From Spirochaetaceae bacterium (GTDB lineage Bacteria; Spirochaetota; Spirochaetia; Treponematales; Breznakiellaceae), in assembly GCA_031267955.1 (NCBI GenBank), contig JAIRYB010000197.1, forward strand, positions 1-36,369: 36,369 nt of DNA, given 5' to 3'. Shown piece after piece: positions 24,623 to 33,023 of this stretch; within the stretch, counting starts at the first letter, position 1, and each line of letters opens with the position of its first letter. Position numbers and translations under genes: made by a program. A model generated the notes under the pieces. The model did no database searches. It was not told where the DNA came from and saw only the letters and a program-made list of their open reading frames with translations.

Positions 24623-26329
24623 ATGCCGGCATTTTTAAGAAAACTAATTGCGCAAATTTTGGCTCTCTGGGGGAAGTGGACCCTTGTCCAAAAGGCCGTC
24701 CTTATAGGCATTACCGCCGCCGCTGTCGGCGGTATCGTGTTGCTCGTTACCATGTCGTCCAAACCCAGTATGGTGGCGGTTATCGACCGCCCCATACGGG
24801 ACGATGTGGAGCTTGACCGTATTGTCACCCGGATAAACGAGGAGGGGATCAGGGCGACGGTGAGCCCGGCGGGGATTGTAATGGTTCCCGACGAAACCGC
24901 CGCCAGGCGCGTGCGCGCCGTCCTGATACGGGAGGATCTTATTCCCACGGGGACCGATCCCTGGCAGATCTTCGACCAGGACCGGTGGACCATCACCGAT
25001 TTTGAGCGGAACGTAAACCTCCGCCGGGCCATAACGCAGATGGTGCGCGATCACATAAAAGCCCTGGACGATGTGGACGACGCCGATGTTACGATTGTCC
25101 AGCCCGAAAGGGAACTTTTCGCCCAGGACCAGGACCCGGTTACCGCGAGCGTCATTATTACCCCCAAGCCGGGCAGCGATATTACCCAGAACCGCAAGAA
25201 AATAGAAGGCGTCCAGAAGATCCTCAAATTCGCGGTCCAGGGGCTGCAGGACGGGAATATTATAATCGCCGACCAAAACGGAAACCAGCTGAACGACTTT
25301 GAGGGCATGGCCGCGCTCGACCGGCTTACCCTTATCGAGCGGGAGGCCAAGATCGTCCAGGCCCTGGAAACCAAATACCGGGCGCAGATACTTAAATCTT
25401 TGCAGGAAACTTTTACCGCGGACCGGGTGCGGGACCTTAATATCAAGATCGATATGGATATGTCGAAGAAAGAAGTCAACACCGACGAATACTTCCCCGT
25501 CACGAGGAAGCCCAGGACCCCGGGGCTTGCCTATGACGATTCGGAGCTTCTCAATTCCGTCACTATTTCCGAATCCACTTCCAGCACGGCCTGGAAGGGG
25601 ACCGGTTTCAATCCCGAAGGCCCTCCGGGGGTGGAAGGCCAGACAACGCCCGCCTTCCGGGATATGTCCAATCTTTACGGCGAAGTTACCCAGCAGACCA
25701 AAACCCACAACGAGGTGATCAACAACCGGAAAATACAGGAAGAGCGCAGCCCCACTATAGACCGGGTAACTGTTTCTGTAAACATCGACGGCACCTGGAA
25801 GTGGAAGTACGATGAGAAGCGCAGCCCGGCGATCACGCCCGAGAACACCATCGAGCGCGAGTACACCCCGGTCCCTGCGGAGGCTTTGGCCGGGGCGCGG
25901 TCCATCATCGAAAAGGCCGTGGGCTACAAGAACGACTGGGGGGAGACGGTGACCGTGACGAATATCCAGGTTGACCGGACCGCCCAGTTCGCCTCTGAAG
26001 ACGCCGCCTACTTCCGCAAGCAGCAGACACAGCTTATAATACTGATAGTTCTCATCGGGTTTGTATTGCTTGCCGCGGGTTTTATCGCGTTCCGCATTAT
26101 TTCCCGGGAACTGGAAAGGCGGCGCAGGCTGCGCGAGGAAGAGATTTCCCGGCAGCAGCAGGCCCTGCGGGAGAGCGCGCTTCTGGAATCCGAGAACGAA
26201 GGGGTGGAGGTTTCCATGTCCGTGGAAGAGAAGCGGCGCATGGAGCTTCAGGAGAACGCGATCAATATGGCAAAGGAACACCCCGGCGATGTGGCCCAGC
26301 TTATCAGAACCTGGCTGATGGAGGAATAA
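24623..26329 (+). CDS. fliF: Flagellar MS-ring protein FliF
   Basis: A 568-residue protein with two membrane segments, near residues 23-45 (VLIGITAAAVGGIVLLVTM) and ~470-492 (LIILIVLIGFVLLAAGFIAF). Between them lie the YscJ/FliF ring-building motif domains (VTRINEEGIRA, DPWQIFDQDRWTITDFERNVNLRRA) and a charged C-terminal tail (ENAINMAKEHPGDVAQLIRTWL) that binds FliG. FliF forms the inner-membrane MS ring. GGGAGGGG lies just upstream of the ATG. The gap from fliE is 63 bp and AT-rich. Confidence 0.97.
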   Translation: MPAFLRKLIAQILALWGKWTLVQKAVLIGITAAAVGGIVLLVTMSSKPSMVAVIDRPIRDDVELDRIVTRINEEGIRATVSPAGIVMVPDETAARRVRAVLIREDLIPTGTDPWQIFDQDRWTITDFERNVNLRRAITQMVRDHIKALDDVDDADVTIVQPERELFAQDQDPVTASVIITPKPGSDITQNRKKIEGVQKILKFAVQGLQDGNIIIADQNGNQLNDFEGMAALDRLTLIEREAKIVQALETKYRAQILKSLQETFTADRVRDLNIKIDMDMSKKEVNTDEYFPVTRKPRTPGLAYDDSELLNSVTISESTSSTAWKGTGFNPEGPPGVEGQTTPAFRDMSNLYGEVTQQTKTHNEVINNRKIQEERSPTIDRVTVSVNIDGTWKWKYDEKRSPAITPENTIEREYTPVPAEALAGARSIIEKAVGYKNDWGETVTVTNIQVDRTAQFASEDAAYFRKQQTQLIILIVLIGFVLLAAGFIAFRIISRELERRRRLREEEISRQQQALRESALLESENEGVEVSMSVEEKRRMELQENAINMAKEHPGDVAQLIRTWLMEE

Positions 26330-26332
26330 AAC

Positions 26333-27379
26333 ATGGCTCAGGCAAGCGCCGCGGCTCCGGGCGGCAAAAAAAAAGGAATCAAAGAATTTACCGGCCGCCA
26401 GAAGGCCGCCATATTTCTGGTCAGTATCGGATCGGATATTTCCGCGGAAATATTCAAGTTCCTGCGCGAGGACGAGATAGAGACCCTTACCTTTGAAATA
26501 GCCAGGCTTGAAACCATAGAGCCGGATCAGAAAGACGCGGTCCTTGCCGAATTCCAGGAACTGATGATGGCCAACCAGTTCATCTCTATGGGCGGCATCG
26601 ACTATGCCCGGGAACTGCTGGAAAAATCCCTGGGAAGCCAGAAAGCAATCGACATTATCAACCGCCTGACTTCAAGCCTCCAGGTAAGGCCCTTTGATTT
26701 TATCCGGAGGACGGACCCCGCGCATCTGCTCAACTTTATCCAGCAGGAGCACCCCCAGACCATAGCCCTGATCCTGGCGTACCTTGAACCGAACAAGGCT
26801 TCCGTTATCCTGCAAAACCTGCCCCACGAGGTGCAGTCCGATGTGGCCCGCAGAATCGCCACTATGGACCGTACCAGCCCGGAAGTCCTGCGCGAAGTGG
26901 AGCGGGTACTGGAAAAGAAACTTTCCACCCTGTCCAGCGAGGACTACACCGCGGCCGGCGGCGTGGAAAGTATCGTGGAGATACTTAACATGGTTGACCG
27001 CTCTTCCGAAAAGCAGATTATCGAAGCCCTGGAAGACGAGGACCCCGAGCTTGCCGAAGAGATCAAAAAGCGGATGTTCGTGTTCGAGGATATCGTTATG
27101 CTTGACGACAAGGCCATCCAGAAAGTTATGCGCGAAGTGGACTCCCAGGAACTGGCCAAGGCTTTAAAGTCGGTGGATACCGAAGTACAGGACAAGATCT
27201 TCCGGAATATGAGCAAGCGCGCCGCGAATATGCTGAAGGAAGATATGGAATACATGGGCCCGGTACGATTAAAGGATGTGGAAGAGGCCCAGCAGAAAAT
27301 CGTTTCCATTATCCGGCATCTGGAAGACAGGGGCGAAATAGTTGTCGCGCGCGCCGGCGAGGATGAATTGGTTGTATAG
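26333..27379 (+). CDS. fliG: Flagellar motor switch protein FliG
   Basis: A 348-residue protein with all three domains: N-terminal (TGRQKAAIFLVSIGSDISAEIFKFL), middle with the EHPQTIALILAYL motif (~140), and C-terminal with MFVFEDIVMLDDKAIQKVMREV carrying the charged residues that contact the stator. FliG transmits torque and sits on FliF. The N-terminal 15 residues (Ala/Gly/Lys) are an extra tail. It starts 3 bp after fliF. Many spirochaetes have a second FliG elsewhere; this one, in the flgB operon, is likely the FliG2 type that drives rotation. Confidence 0.97.
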   Translation: MAQASAAAPGGKKKGIKEFTGRQKAAIFLVSIGSDISAEIFKFLREDEIETLTFEIARLETIEPDQKDAVLAEFQELMMANQFISMGGIDYARELLEKSLGSQKAIDIINRLTSSLQVRPFDFIRRTDPAHLLNFIQQEHPQTIALILAYLEPNKASVILQNLPHEVQSDVARRIATMDRTSPEVLREVERVLEKKLSTLSSEDYTAAGGVESIVEILNMVDRSSEKQIIEALEDEDPELAEEIKKRMFVFEDIVMLDDKAIQKVMREVDSQELAKALKSVDTEVQDKIFRNMSKRAANMLKEDMEYMGPVRLKDVEEAQQKIVSIIRHLEDRGEIVVARAGEDELVV

Positions 27380-27436
27380 GGGCTAAAGGCCCTTGCGCGG
27401 CCGTTTTCGGGTGTTTTTTATAGGGGATGAGGTTCT

Positions 27437-28414
27437 ATGGCAAAAGCGGTATTCAGGCCGGGCGAGCTTACGCAGCTAAACGAAAAGGTATTACTCCAGT
27501 CGCCGGAAAACTTTGAACTCGCGCACCTCTTTCCCCCTTCCGGCGCTGAATCCCAGGACGATCGCCTCAGTGAGGAGGAAGTGTATACCGGGCCCACTGT
27601 AGAGGATATACGCCGGGAAGCGGAAGATTTCAGGGTTCATTGGGAAATAGAAAAAGAGACGATGATCTCCGCGTCCAGGGCCGAAGCCGGGCGCATAGTC
27701 AGGGAGGCCGGCGAAAAAGCCGCCCGCGAGCTTGCCCGGAAAACCGCCGAAGGGGATGAAAAAAAACGCCTGGCCGAAGAAGACGCCGCGCTTATCACCG
27801 CCGAAGCGGAAAAAAAAGCGTCGGAGATAGAGGCGGATGCCCTGGCGGAATTCGAGCGGAAGCGTCAGGAAGCTGAAAACGCGGGCAGGGAAGCCGGCCG
27901 CGAGGAAGGCTACGCGGAAGGGAAAGCCGAAGTGGACCGGCTCATAGAGCGCGTCCAGGCGATCCTTGAACGCGCCCAGAATTTGCGTTCGGAGATACTC
28001 GCGGACACCGAGCAGCAGATTATCGATCTCGCGCTGCTGATCTCCAGAAAAGTGATCAAGACTATCTCCGAAAGCCAGAAGACCGTGGTGCTCCAGAATA
28101 TCGCGCAGGCCCTGAAGAAGGTCAGGGCAAGAGGCACTATTCTGATCCGGGTGAATATTGCCGATCTTAAGCTTACAACCGAACACAGTAAAACTTTTAT
28201 CCAGATGATGGAAGGCGCCAAGGACGTGCAGATAGTGGAAGATTCCTCGGTTGATCCCGGCGGCTGTATTATCGAAACGGACTTTGGCGAAGTCGACGCC
28301 CGCATTTCAAGCCAGCTCGCGGAACTTGAGGCGAAGATACTGGAACTGTCGCCCATAAAGGGGAAGCCGAAACCCGCTTCGCCTCCCGCGCCCCCTTCAT
28401 CCGGGGGGAACTAG
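27437..28414 (+). CDS. fliH: Flagellar assembly protein FliH
   Basis: A 325-residue protein. A long Glu/Lys/Ala-rich helical stretch (~60-190) with many GxxxG-free heptad-like repeats leads into the FliH C-terminal domain (LILRAQNLRSEILADTEQQIIDLALLISRKVIKTI region). FliH holds the ATPase FliI inactive and docks it to the export gate. Sequence conservation is modest, but the pattern and its place directly before fliI make the call safe. The last 15 residues are Pro/Ser-rich. The ATG follows GAGG; the stop abuts the fliI start with no gap. Confidence 0.92.
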   Translation: MAKAVFRPGELTQLNEKVLLQSPENFELAHLFPPSGAESQDDRLSEEEVYTGPTVEDIRREAEDFRVHWEIEKETMISASRAEAGRIVREAGEKAARELARKTAEGDEKKRLAEEDAALITAEAEKKASEIEADALAEFERKRQEAENAGREAGREEGYAEGKAEVDRLIERVQAILERAQNLRSEILADTEQQIIDLALLISRKVIKTISESQKTVVLQNIAQALKKVRARGTILIRVNIADLKLTTEHSKTFIQMMEGAKDVQIVEDSSVDPGGCIIETDFGEVDARISSQLAELEAKILELSPIKGKPKPASPPAPPSSGGN

Positions 28415-29791
28415 ATGAACGCCCAGGCTGTTCTTGATCCCGGCGCGGGCATCCTGCAAAAGTATCTGGATACCGCGGAAAGCGCCGATGTCATAAAATG
28501 CGTAGGCAGGATAAACCGGGTCCAGGGGCTTCTTATTGAAAGCCGGGGGCCCCAGGCTATTATCGGGGAGTTGTGCCGCATAGAAGTTTCGGGCGGCAGC
28601 CGCGTCATAACCGCCGAGGTTGCGGGCCTGCGGAACGAGACCGTGCAGCTTATGGCATACGAAGAAACCACCGGGATAGAGGCGGGCGACCGGGTTGTCG
28701 CCACGGGAAGCCTTTTGGAAGTGCCGGTGTCGCGGGAACTTCTGGGCCGGGTCCTCGACTGCCGGGGCCGCCCCGCCGACGGGAAGGGCGACATCGCGGC
28801 CCGCCTGAAATACCCCGCCCTGGCGTCCGCCCCCGATCCTCTGACCCGCAGGCCCATCCGTGACAGAATCAGTACCGGGGTGCGGGCTATTGACGGGCTT
28901 TTGACTGCGGGCAGGGGGCAGCGGCTCGGTATCTTTGCCGGTTCGGGCGTGGGAAAATCAACGCTTCTTGGCATGATAGCCCGCAACACCAATGCCGATG
29001 TAAATGTCATCGCCCTTATCGGGGAGCGGGGGCGGGAGGTGAACGAGTTTATCGAAAGCGATCTGGGGCCGGAAGGCCTTGCGCGGTCGGTAGTTATCGC
29101 GGTCCCCGGCAACGCGCCGCCCCTGGCCCGTCTGCGGGGCGCCTATGCCGCCACGGCCGTGGCCGAGTACTTCCGGGATCAGGGCGCGGACGTGATGTTC
29201 CTCTTCGATTCGGTGACCCGCTTTGCCCGGGCCCAGCGGGAAATTGGCCTTGCCTCAGGCGAGCCGGCGGCTACCCGCGGTTATACGCCCAGTGTTTTTG
29301 ACAGTATGCCGAAACTCCTGGAACGCTGCGGTACTTCCGCCAGGGGCACCATCACCGGGTTTTACACGATTCTTGTTGACGGGGACGATCTGGACGAGCC
29401 TGTCTCGGACACGGTACGGGGAATCCTCGACGGCCATATCGTCCTTTCCCGGAACCTGGCCTCCAGGAATCACTACCCGGCGATTGACGTGCTGGGGAGT
29501 ATTTCCCGGCTTATGCCGAAAGTGACCGGGAGCGTCACCAGGAAAGCCGCCGGTTATATACGCCGCCTTATGGCCGACTATGCCGGCGCGGAGGACCTTA
29601 TCAATGTGGGGGCGTATGCGCCGGGTTCCAACCCTGCCATTGACGACGCCATTGCCAGGCGCCAGGCAATTGAAGATTTTCTTGTGCAGGATGTCGGCGA
29701 TCCGTCGGCCATGGGCGACACCCTGAAGCGCCTGGGTGAAATTGCCGGCATGGAGATTCCCGTCGGGGAGACAGGCGCGTACATGGCATGA
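28415..29791 (+). CDS. fliI: Flagellum-specific export ATPase FliI
   Basis: A 458-residue F1-beta-like ATPase with Walker A GSGVGKST (176-183), LIGERGREVNEF, the Walker B region VMFLFDSVTRFARAQREIGL, and GYTPSVFDSMPKLLERCG. It drives or assists substrate unfolding at the flagellar type III secretion gate. It starts immediately after the fliH stop and its own stop overlaps fliJ as ATGA. Confidence 0.98.
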   Translation: MNAQAVLDPGAGILQKYLDTAESADVIKCVGRINRVQGLLIESRGPQAIIGELCRIEVSGGSRVITAEVAGLRNETVQLMAYEETTGIEAGDRVVATGSLLEVPVSRELLGRVLDCRGRPADGKGDIAARLKYPALASAPDPLTRRPIRDRISTGVRAIDGLLTAGRGQRLGIFAGSGVGKSTLLGMIARNTNADVNVIALIGERGREVNEFIESDLGPEGLARSVVIAVPGNAPPLARLRGAYAATAVAEYFRDQGADVMFLFDSVTRFARAQREIGLASGEPAATRGYTPSVFDSMPKLLERCGTSARGTITGFYTILVDGDDLDEPVSDTVRGILDGHIVLSRNLASRNHYPAIDVLGSISRLMPKVTGSVTRKAAGYIRRLMADYAGAEDLINVGAYAPGSNPAIDDAIARRQAIEDFLVQDVGDPSAMGDTLKRLGEIAGMEIPVGETGAYMA

Positions 29792-30219
29792 AACGCTTCC
29801 GTTTTAATTTACAGAAGATCCTGGATCTGCGGGCGGGCCGGGAACAGGACGCCAAAATCGAACTCGGCCGGGCGGTGGGCCGGCTCGCGGAACTGACGGG
29901 CCGCCTTAAAGCCCTGGCGGAGGATCGATCCCGGGCCGCGGCGGGCCGTTTCGCGCGATCCAATTCCGCGGAAGACATGCGCGCCTATGAACTCTACATT
30001 ACCCGCCTTGATTCTCAAAAAGAAGAACTGCTGGAAGAAGCCGCCGCCGCCGAACTTGCTGTAAACGAAAAACGCGAAGCCTACCTTGCGGCTTCCCGTG
30101 ACAGGAAAATCCTGGACAAGCTCAGGGAAAAACGCTTTGGGGAATACCGCAAACTGGCCCTGAGGGAAGAGGTTAAACTTACCGACGACGCGGCCTCCTC
30201 CCGCCCCGCGGGTCTATAG
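29788..30219 (+). CDS. fliJ: Flagellar export chaperone FliJ
   Basis: A 143-residue, highly charged, fully helical protein predicted to form a two-stranded coiled coil (RFNLQKILDLRAGREQDAK at the N-terminus, typical of FliJ). FliJ is the gamma-like stalk in the FliI ring and recycles export chaperones. Weakly conserved in sequence; size, coiled coil and four-base overlap with fliI support it. It ends the 24-gene run. Confidence 0.9.
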   Translation: MKRFRFNLQKILDLRAGREQDAKIELGRAVGRLAELTGRLKALAEDRSRAAAGRFARSNSAEDMRAYELYITRLDSQKEELLEEAAAAELAVNEKREAYLAASRDRKILDKLREKRFGEYRKLALREEVKLTDDAASSRPAGL

Positions 30220-30275
30220 CCGGTATTTTTCTGTTTGCCCCGGACACCGCGGGCAGGATGAATTGCCCCGCAAGG

Positions 30276-30310
30276 CGCCGCGTTTCAGTTGAACGGCGTT
30301 TTGGTTTTTT
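30276..30310 (+). terminator. Possible intrinsic terminator after fliJ
   Basis: CGCCG (30276-30280) can pair with CGGCG (30294-30298), followed directly by TTTTGGTTTTTT. The stem is only five base pairs with a 13-base loop, so the call is weak, but the position at the end of the gene run is right. Confidence 0.35.
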
Positions 30311-30324
30311 ACGAAAAAATATAC

Positions 30325-30353
30325 TTGATTCTTTTAGCTATTTAAGTTATCCT
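30325..30353 (+). promoter_or_regulatory. Possible sigma-70 promoter upstream of the MCP gene
   Basis: TTGATT (30325-30330), a 17-bp spacer and TATCCT (30348-30353) in an AT-rich patch, each four of six matches to consensus. It would give a leader of about 190 bases. I saw no clear sigma-28 (FliA) type sequence. Confidence 0.3.
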
Positions 30354-30549
30354 CTTGTTACAGTAATATAGAAGGTTATACAAGGAGCTGTTTTGCAGGA
30401 ATCCGTGTAACCATTCGGCCGGGGATTGCCGTTGCATACAGGGATGGGGCGTCTCTTTGTTATGAATCTCCCGGCGGCGGATACCTTCCGGGAATGATTA
30501 CACTTGCACAATTATTTAGCTTCCCGGTTTTGTTCCTGTTAGGATGCGT

Positions 30550-32601
30550 ATGAAACTGTCAGTCAAGGTATCGCTGTGGATAGGCCTTCTGGTGCTTTTT
30601 ATTGTTATCTGTATCGGCGTGGCTACAGTAATGGTGGCAAGGCGCATTGTGGAAAATGTGGCCAGAAAATCCCTCCAGAACCAGTCGGAGATAGCCGCTT
30701 TGCTTATCCGTGACGGGATTATCAAATCGGAGCTTGATGTCCTCTACGAGATCGCGAACCGGGACAGCGCCCGGTCCATGGACTGGGACACCCAGCGGGA
30801 AAGCCTTTTACCGGATATAGACCGGCTCGGATATTTGGATTTCGGTATAGTCGGGCCGGACGGCGTGGCCCATTATATAACGGACGGGAGTACGTCGAAT
30901 CTGGCGGACAGGGATTATATAATAAAGGCCCTGGCCGGGGAAAGGGCGGTCTCGGATGTAATCATAAGCCGGGTAATCGGGAAGCCGGTACTCATGTTCG
31001 CGGTCCCCATCATGGCGGACGGGAACGCGGCGGGCGCCCTGATAGGCAGAAAAGACGGCGCGGTACTGGGCGAAATGACCGCCCGGATCGGTTTTGGACA
31101 GACAGGCTATCTCTACATGGTGAACAAAGCCGGAACCGTTGTCTGCCACCCGGATTCCTCTCTGGTATATAACCAGTTTAATCCGGTAGAAGAAGCCCGG
31201 AACGATCCCTCCCTGTCGTCTTTCGCGGAATTTATCGCCATGATTACCCCTGACGGGGAAGGTTTTGCCGACTATGACTACCAGGGGAAACTGTACATAG
31301 GCGCGGTCACCCCGGTAGCGGGTACCGACTGGATCCTTGTCGGCTCGGTCGAGCGGGAAGAGTTTTTCGCGGATATTATCCACATAGTGCTGTATACGGT
31401 ATTTATCGGCGCCGGGGCGCTGGTACTGGCGGTAATCCTGGTATTCATCATGGTAAGCCTTGTTATTATCAATCCTATGAGGCTTATTATGAGCGAGGCG
31501 GACGCCCTGGCGAACAACAAATTCGATATTGAAATATCAGCCGGCTCCAATGACGAAATCGGGGACGTGCAGAAGGCCCTGGCGGTTATCCGCGAAAGCC
31601 TTAGAAAGACGCTTGCCGAGATCAACAACAAACACCTGGGGCAGATCAATATCAGCAATAATCTGCATAACTCCATAAAGGATTCTTCCGATAACATCGA
31701 TGTTATCAATCGGAATATGGGGACCGTTCAGGCGCAGGCCGGTTCCCAGGTAGATTCGGTCAGCCGCACCGCCGAATCGGTCGAGGACATTATACGGCAT
31801 ATCGGCTCCCTGGAAGACGTGGTAAAAGTCCAGGGGGATAATATCGCCCGGTCGTCTGAATCCATAGAACAGATGGTCAATGATATCGATTCGGTACGGA
31901 ATGTGGTAAAGAAAGCCAGCGACACTACCGGGGAGCTTTCCAAAAGTTCCGACGCGGGGCGGAAGATGCTGAACAGCCTCAGCGCCGAGCTTGCCCGAAT
32001 CGCGGAACAGTCGGCTTTTCTGGAGGAGGCCAATGCGGCCCTGGTCAATATCGCCGCCCAGACCAATATTCTCGCGATGAACGCCGCCATTGAAGCCGCC
32101 CATGCGGGGGAGGCCGGCAGGGGTTTCGCGGTAGTTTCCGGCGAAGTGCGCAGTCTCGCCGAATCCTCGAACAAGGAATCCTCCTCGATTTCCCAGGAAA
32201 TAAAAAATATGCGCGACGGCATTGACCGGATCAGGAAGATGTCCGCGGAAACGGTAGATACCATGGGGAATATGTTTACCGCCGTCAAAGATATGCAGTC
32301 TTCGTTCAATACGGTTGACGGCGCGGTAGAAGCCCAGGCTTCAAACGGGGAGCGCATTCTGAAAGCCCTGGACTCCCTGCGGTCAACCACGGAACAGGTA
32401 CGCGCCGGTTCGGAAAATATCAGGAAGGCTTCGGGCGCTATCCACAGTACGGTGGAAGATCTGAAGAGTATTTCCAGGGATGTCAACGACAGCGTTGTCG
32501 GCGTGCAAAGGGCAAGCAAGGATATTTCCGTGTCATTGGAAATAGCCCGGAAAATTGCCGAAGCCCATTATCTGGTACCGCCGGATGACGTGGCAAGCTG
32601 A
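30550..32601 (+). CDS. Methyl-accepting chemotaxis protein with dCache-type sensor
   Basis: A 683-residue chemoreceptor: first membrane helix ~9-29 (LWIGLLVLFIVICIGVATVMV), an extracytoplasmic double-Cache-like sensor (~35-270; DRDYIIKALAGE and FGQTGYLYMVNKAGTVVCHPD are typical), second helix ~277-306, HAMP region, and a long helical signalling domain with the conserved hairpin tip IAAQTNILAMNAAIEAAHAGEAGRGFAVV near 500-530. It would bind a small molecule outside the membrane and control CheA. The tail lacks the CheR-binding pentapeptide. AGGA five bases upstream favours the ATG at 30550 over 30544. It lies after the flagellar genes and before a PilZ gene. Confidence 0.95.
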   Translation: MKLSVKVSLWIGLLVLFIVICIGVATVMVARRIVENVARKSLQNQSEIAALLIRDGIIKSELDVLYEIANRDSARSMDWDTQRESLLPDIDRLGYLDFGIVGPDGVAHYITDGSTSNLADRDYIIKALAGERAVSDVIISRVIGKPVLMFAVPIMADGNAAGALIGRKDGAVLGEMTARIGFGQTGYLYMVNKAGTVVCHPDSSLVYNQFNPVEEARNDPSLSSFAEFIAMITPDGEGFADYDYQGKLYIGAVTPVAGTDWILVGSVEREEFFADIIHIVLYTVFIGAGALVLAVILVFIMVSLVIINPMRLIMSEADALANNKFDIEISAGSNDEIGDVQKALAVIRESLRKTLAEINNKHLGQINISNNLHNSIKDSSDNIDVINRNMGTVQAQAGSQVDSVSRTAESVEDIIRHIGSLEDVVKVQGDNIARSSESIEQMVNDIDSVRNVVKKASDTTGELSKSSDAGRKMLNSLSAELARIAEQSAFLEEANAALVNIAAQTNILAMNAAIEAAHAGEAGRGFAVVSGEVRSLAESSNKESSSISQEIKNMRDGIDRIRKMSAETVDTMGNMFTAVKDMQSSFNTVDGAVEAQASNGERILKALDSLRSTTEQVRAGSENIRKASGAIHSTVEDLKSISRDVNDSVVGVQRASKDISVSLEIARKIAEAHYLVPPDDVAS

Positions 32602-32622
32602 AAAATAATAACGGAGGGAATT

Positions 32623-33003
32623 TTGTTTTTTACGAAGAAAAAGAAAGAGGCCGGCGCGGCCTTTGATGCGGAGACTCCCAGGGCGCCCCGTTACACCAGC
32701 CTGGCGATGGTAAGTATCAACGGGTTTGAAGGCCAGGCCGTGCTGCGGAACGTCAGCATAGGCGGTTTCTGCATGGAAAGCAAAACTTTTGCCGATATGG
32801 ACGTTTCGGCCGTTTATACCATACGCATAGATCCCGAGACATCGGCGGGTATAAGCCGGTTTGAACTGACCGTCGAGCTCCGCTGGATTCTGAGCTCGCC
32901 TGAAAAATTTTCCGTAGGGTTTAAGACTGTCCGCGGGAGCAACCGTTTGTTTGAACAGTACGTGGGCTTTTTAAAGGAACAGCACCGGCGGCAGGCAAGC
33001 TGA
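32623..33003 (+). CDS. PilZ-domain protein (degenerate RxxxR motif)
   Basis: A 126-residue protein. After a Lys-rich start, TPRAPRYTSLAMVSI followed by VLRNVSIGGFCMESK matches the PilZ fold, with the NxSxxG motif intact (NVSIGG). The RxxxR motif needed for c-di-GMP binding is seen only as RAPRY (R-x-x-R), so nucleotide binding is doubtful. PilZ proteins link c-di-GMP to motility. The start is TTG at 32623 with GGAGGG four bases upstream. It follows the MCP gene by 21 bp, so they may be co-transcribed. It converges on dacA with a 20-bp gap and no visible terminator. Confidence 0.75.
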   Translation: MFFTKKKKEAGAAFDAETPRAPRYTSLAMVSINGFEGQAVLRNVSIGGFCMESKTFADMDVSAVYTIRIDPETSAGISRFELTVELRWILSSPEKFSVGFKTVRGSNRLFEQYVGFLKEQHRRQAS

Positions 33004-33023
33004 GGGGCCGCCGCCCGGCAAAA

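Larger units (their letters stand above)
30220..30549. other. Intergenic region between fliJ and the MCP gene
   Basis: About 330 bp without a confident gene. It contains a possible fliJ terminator (30276-30310), a possible promoter (30325-30353) and a well-placed AAGGAG (30382-30387) five bases before a TTG that opens a five-codon frame ending in TAA (30393-30410). The same frame then runs open for 28 more codons to TGA at 30497. I cannot assign a product; it may be a leader peptide, a broken small gene or chance. Confidence 0.45.

Noticed and set aside
24644..26281. A 545-codon open frame on the strand opposite fliF
   Set aside because: It mirrors fliF exactly and owes its length to high GC at third codon positions. 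It has no recognisable domain and no ribosome site, while fliF is unmistakable.
27380..27436. Possible terminator between fliG and fliH (T-run GTGTTTTTTA)
   Set aside because: The only stems before the T-run are 3-4 bp (CCG-TTTT-CGG), too weak, and a terminator inside the flagellar operon would be unexpected.
30380..30500. Possible c-di-GMP riboswitch in the MCP leader
   Set aside because: I looked for the GEMM-I and GEMM-II conserved blocks and did not find them. The neighbouring PilZ gene alone is not evidence.
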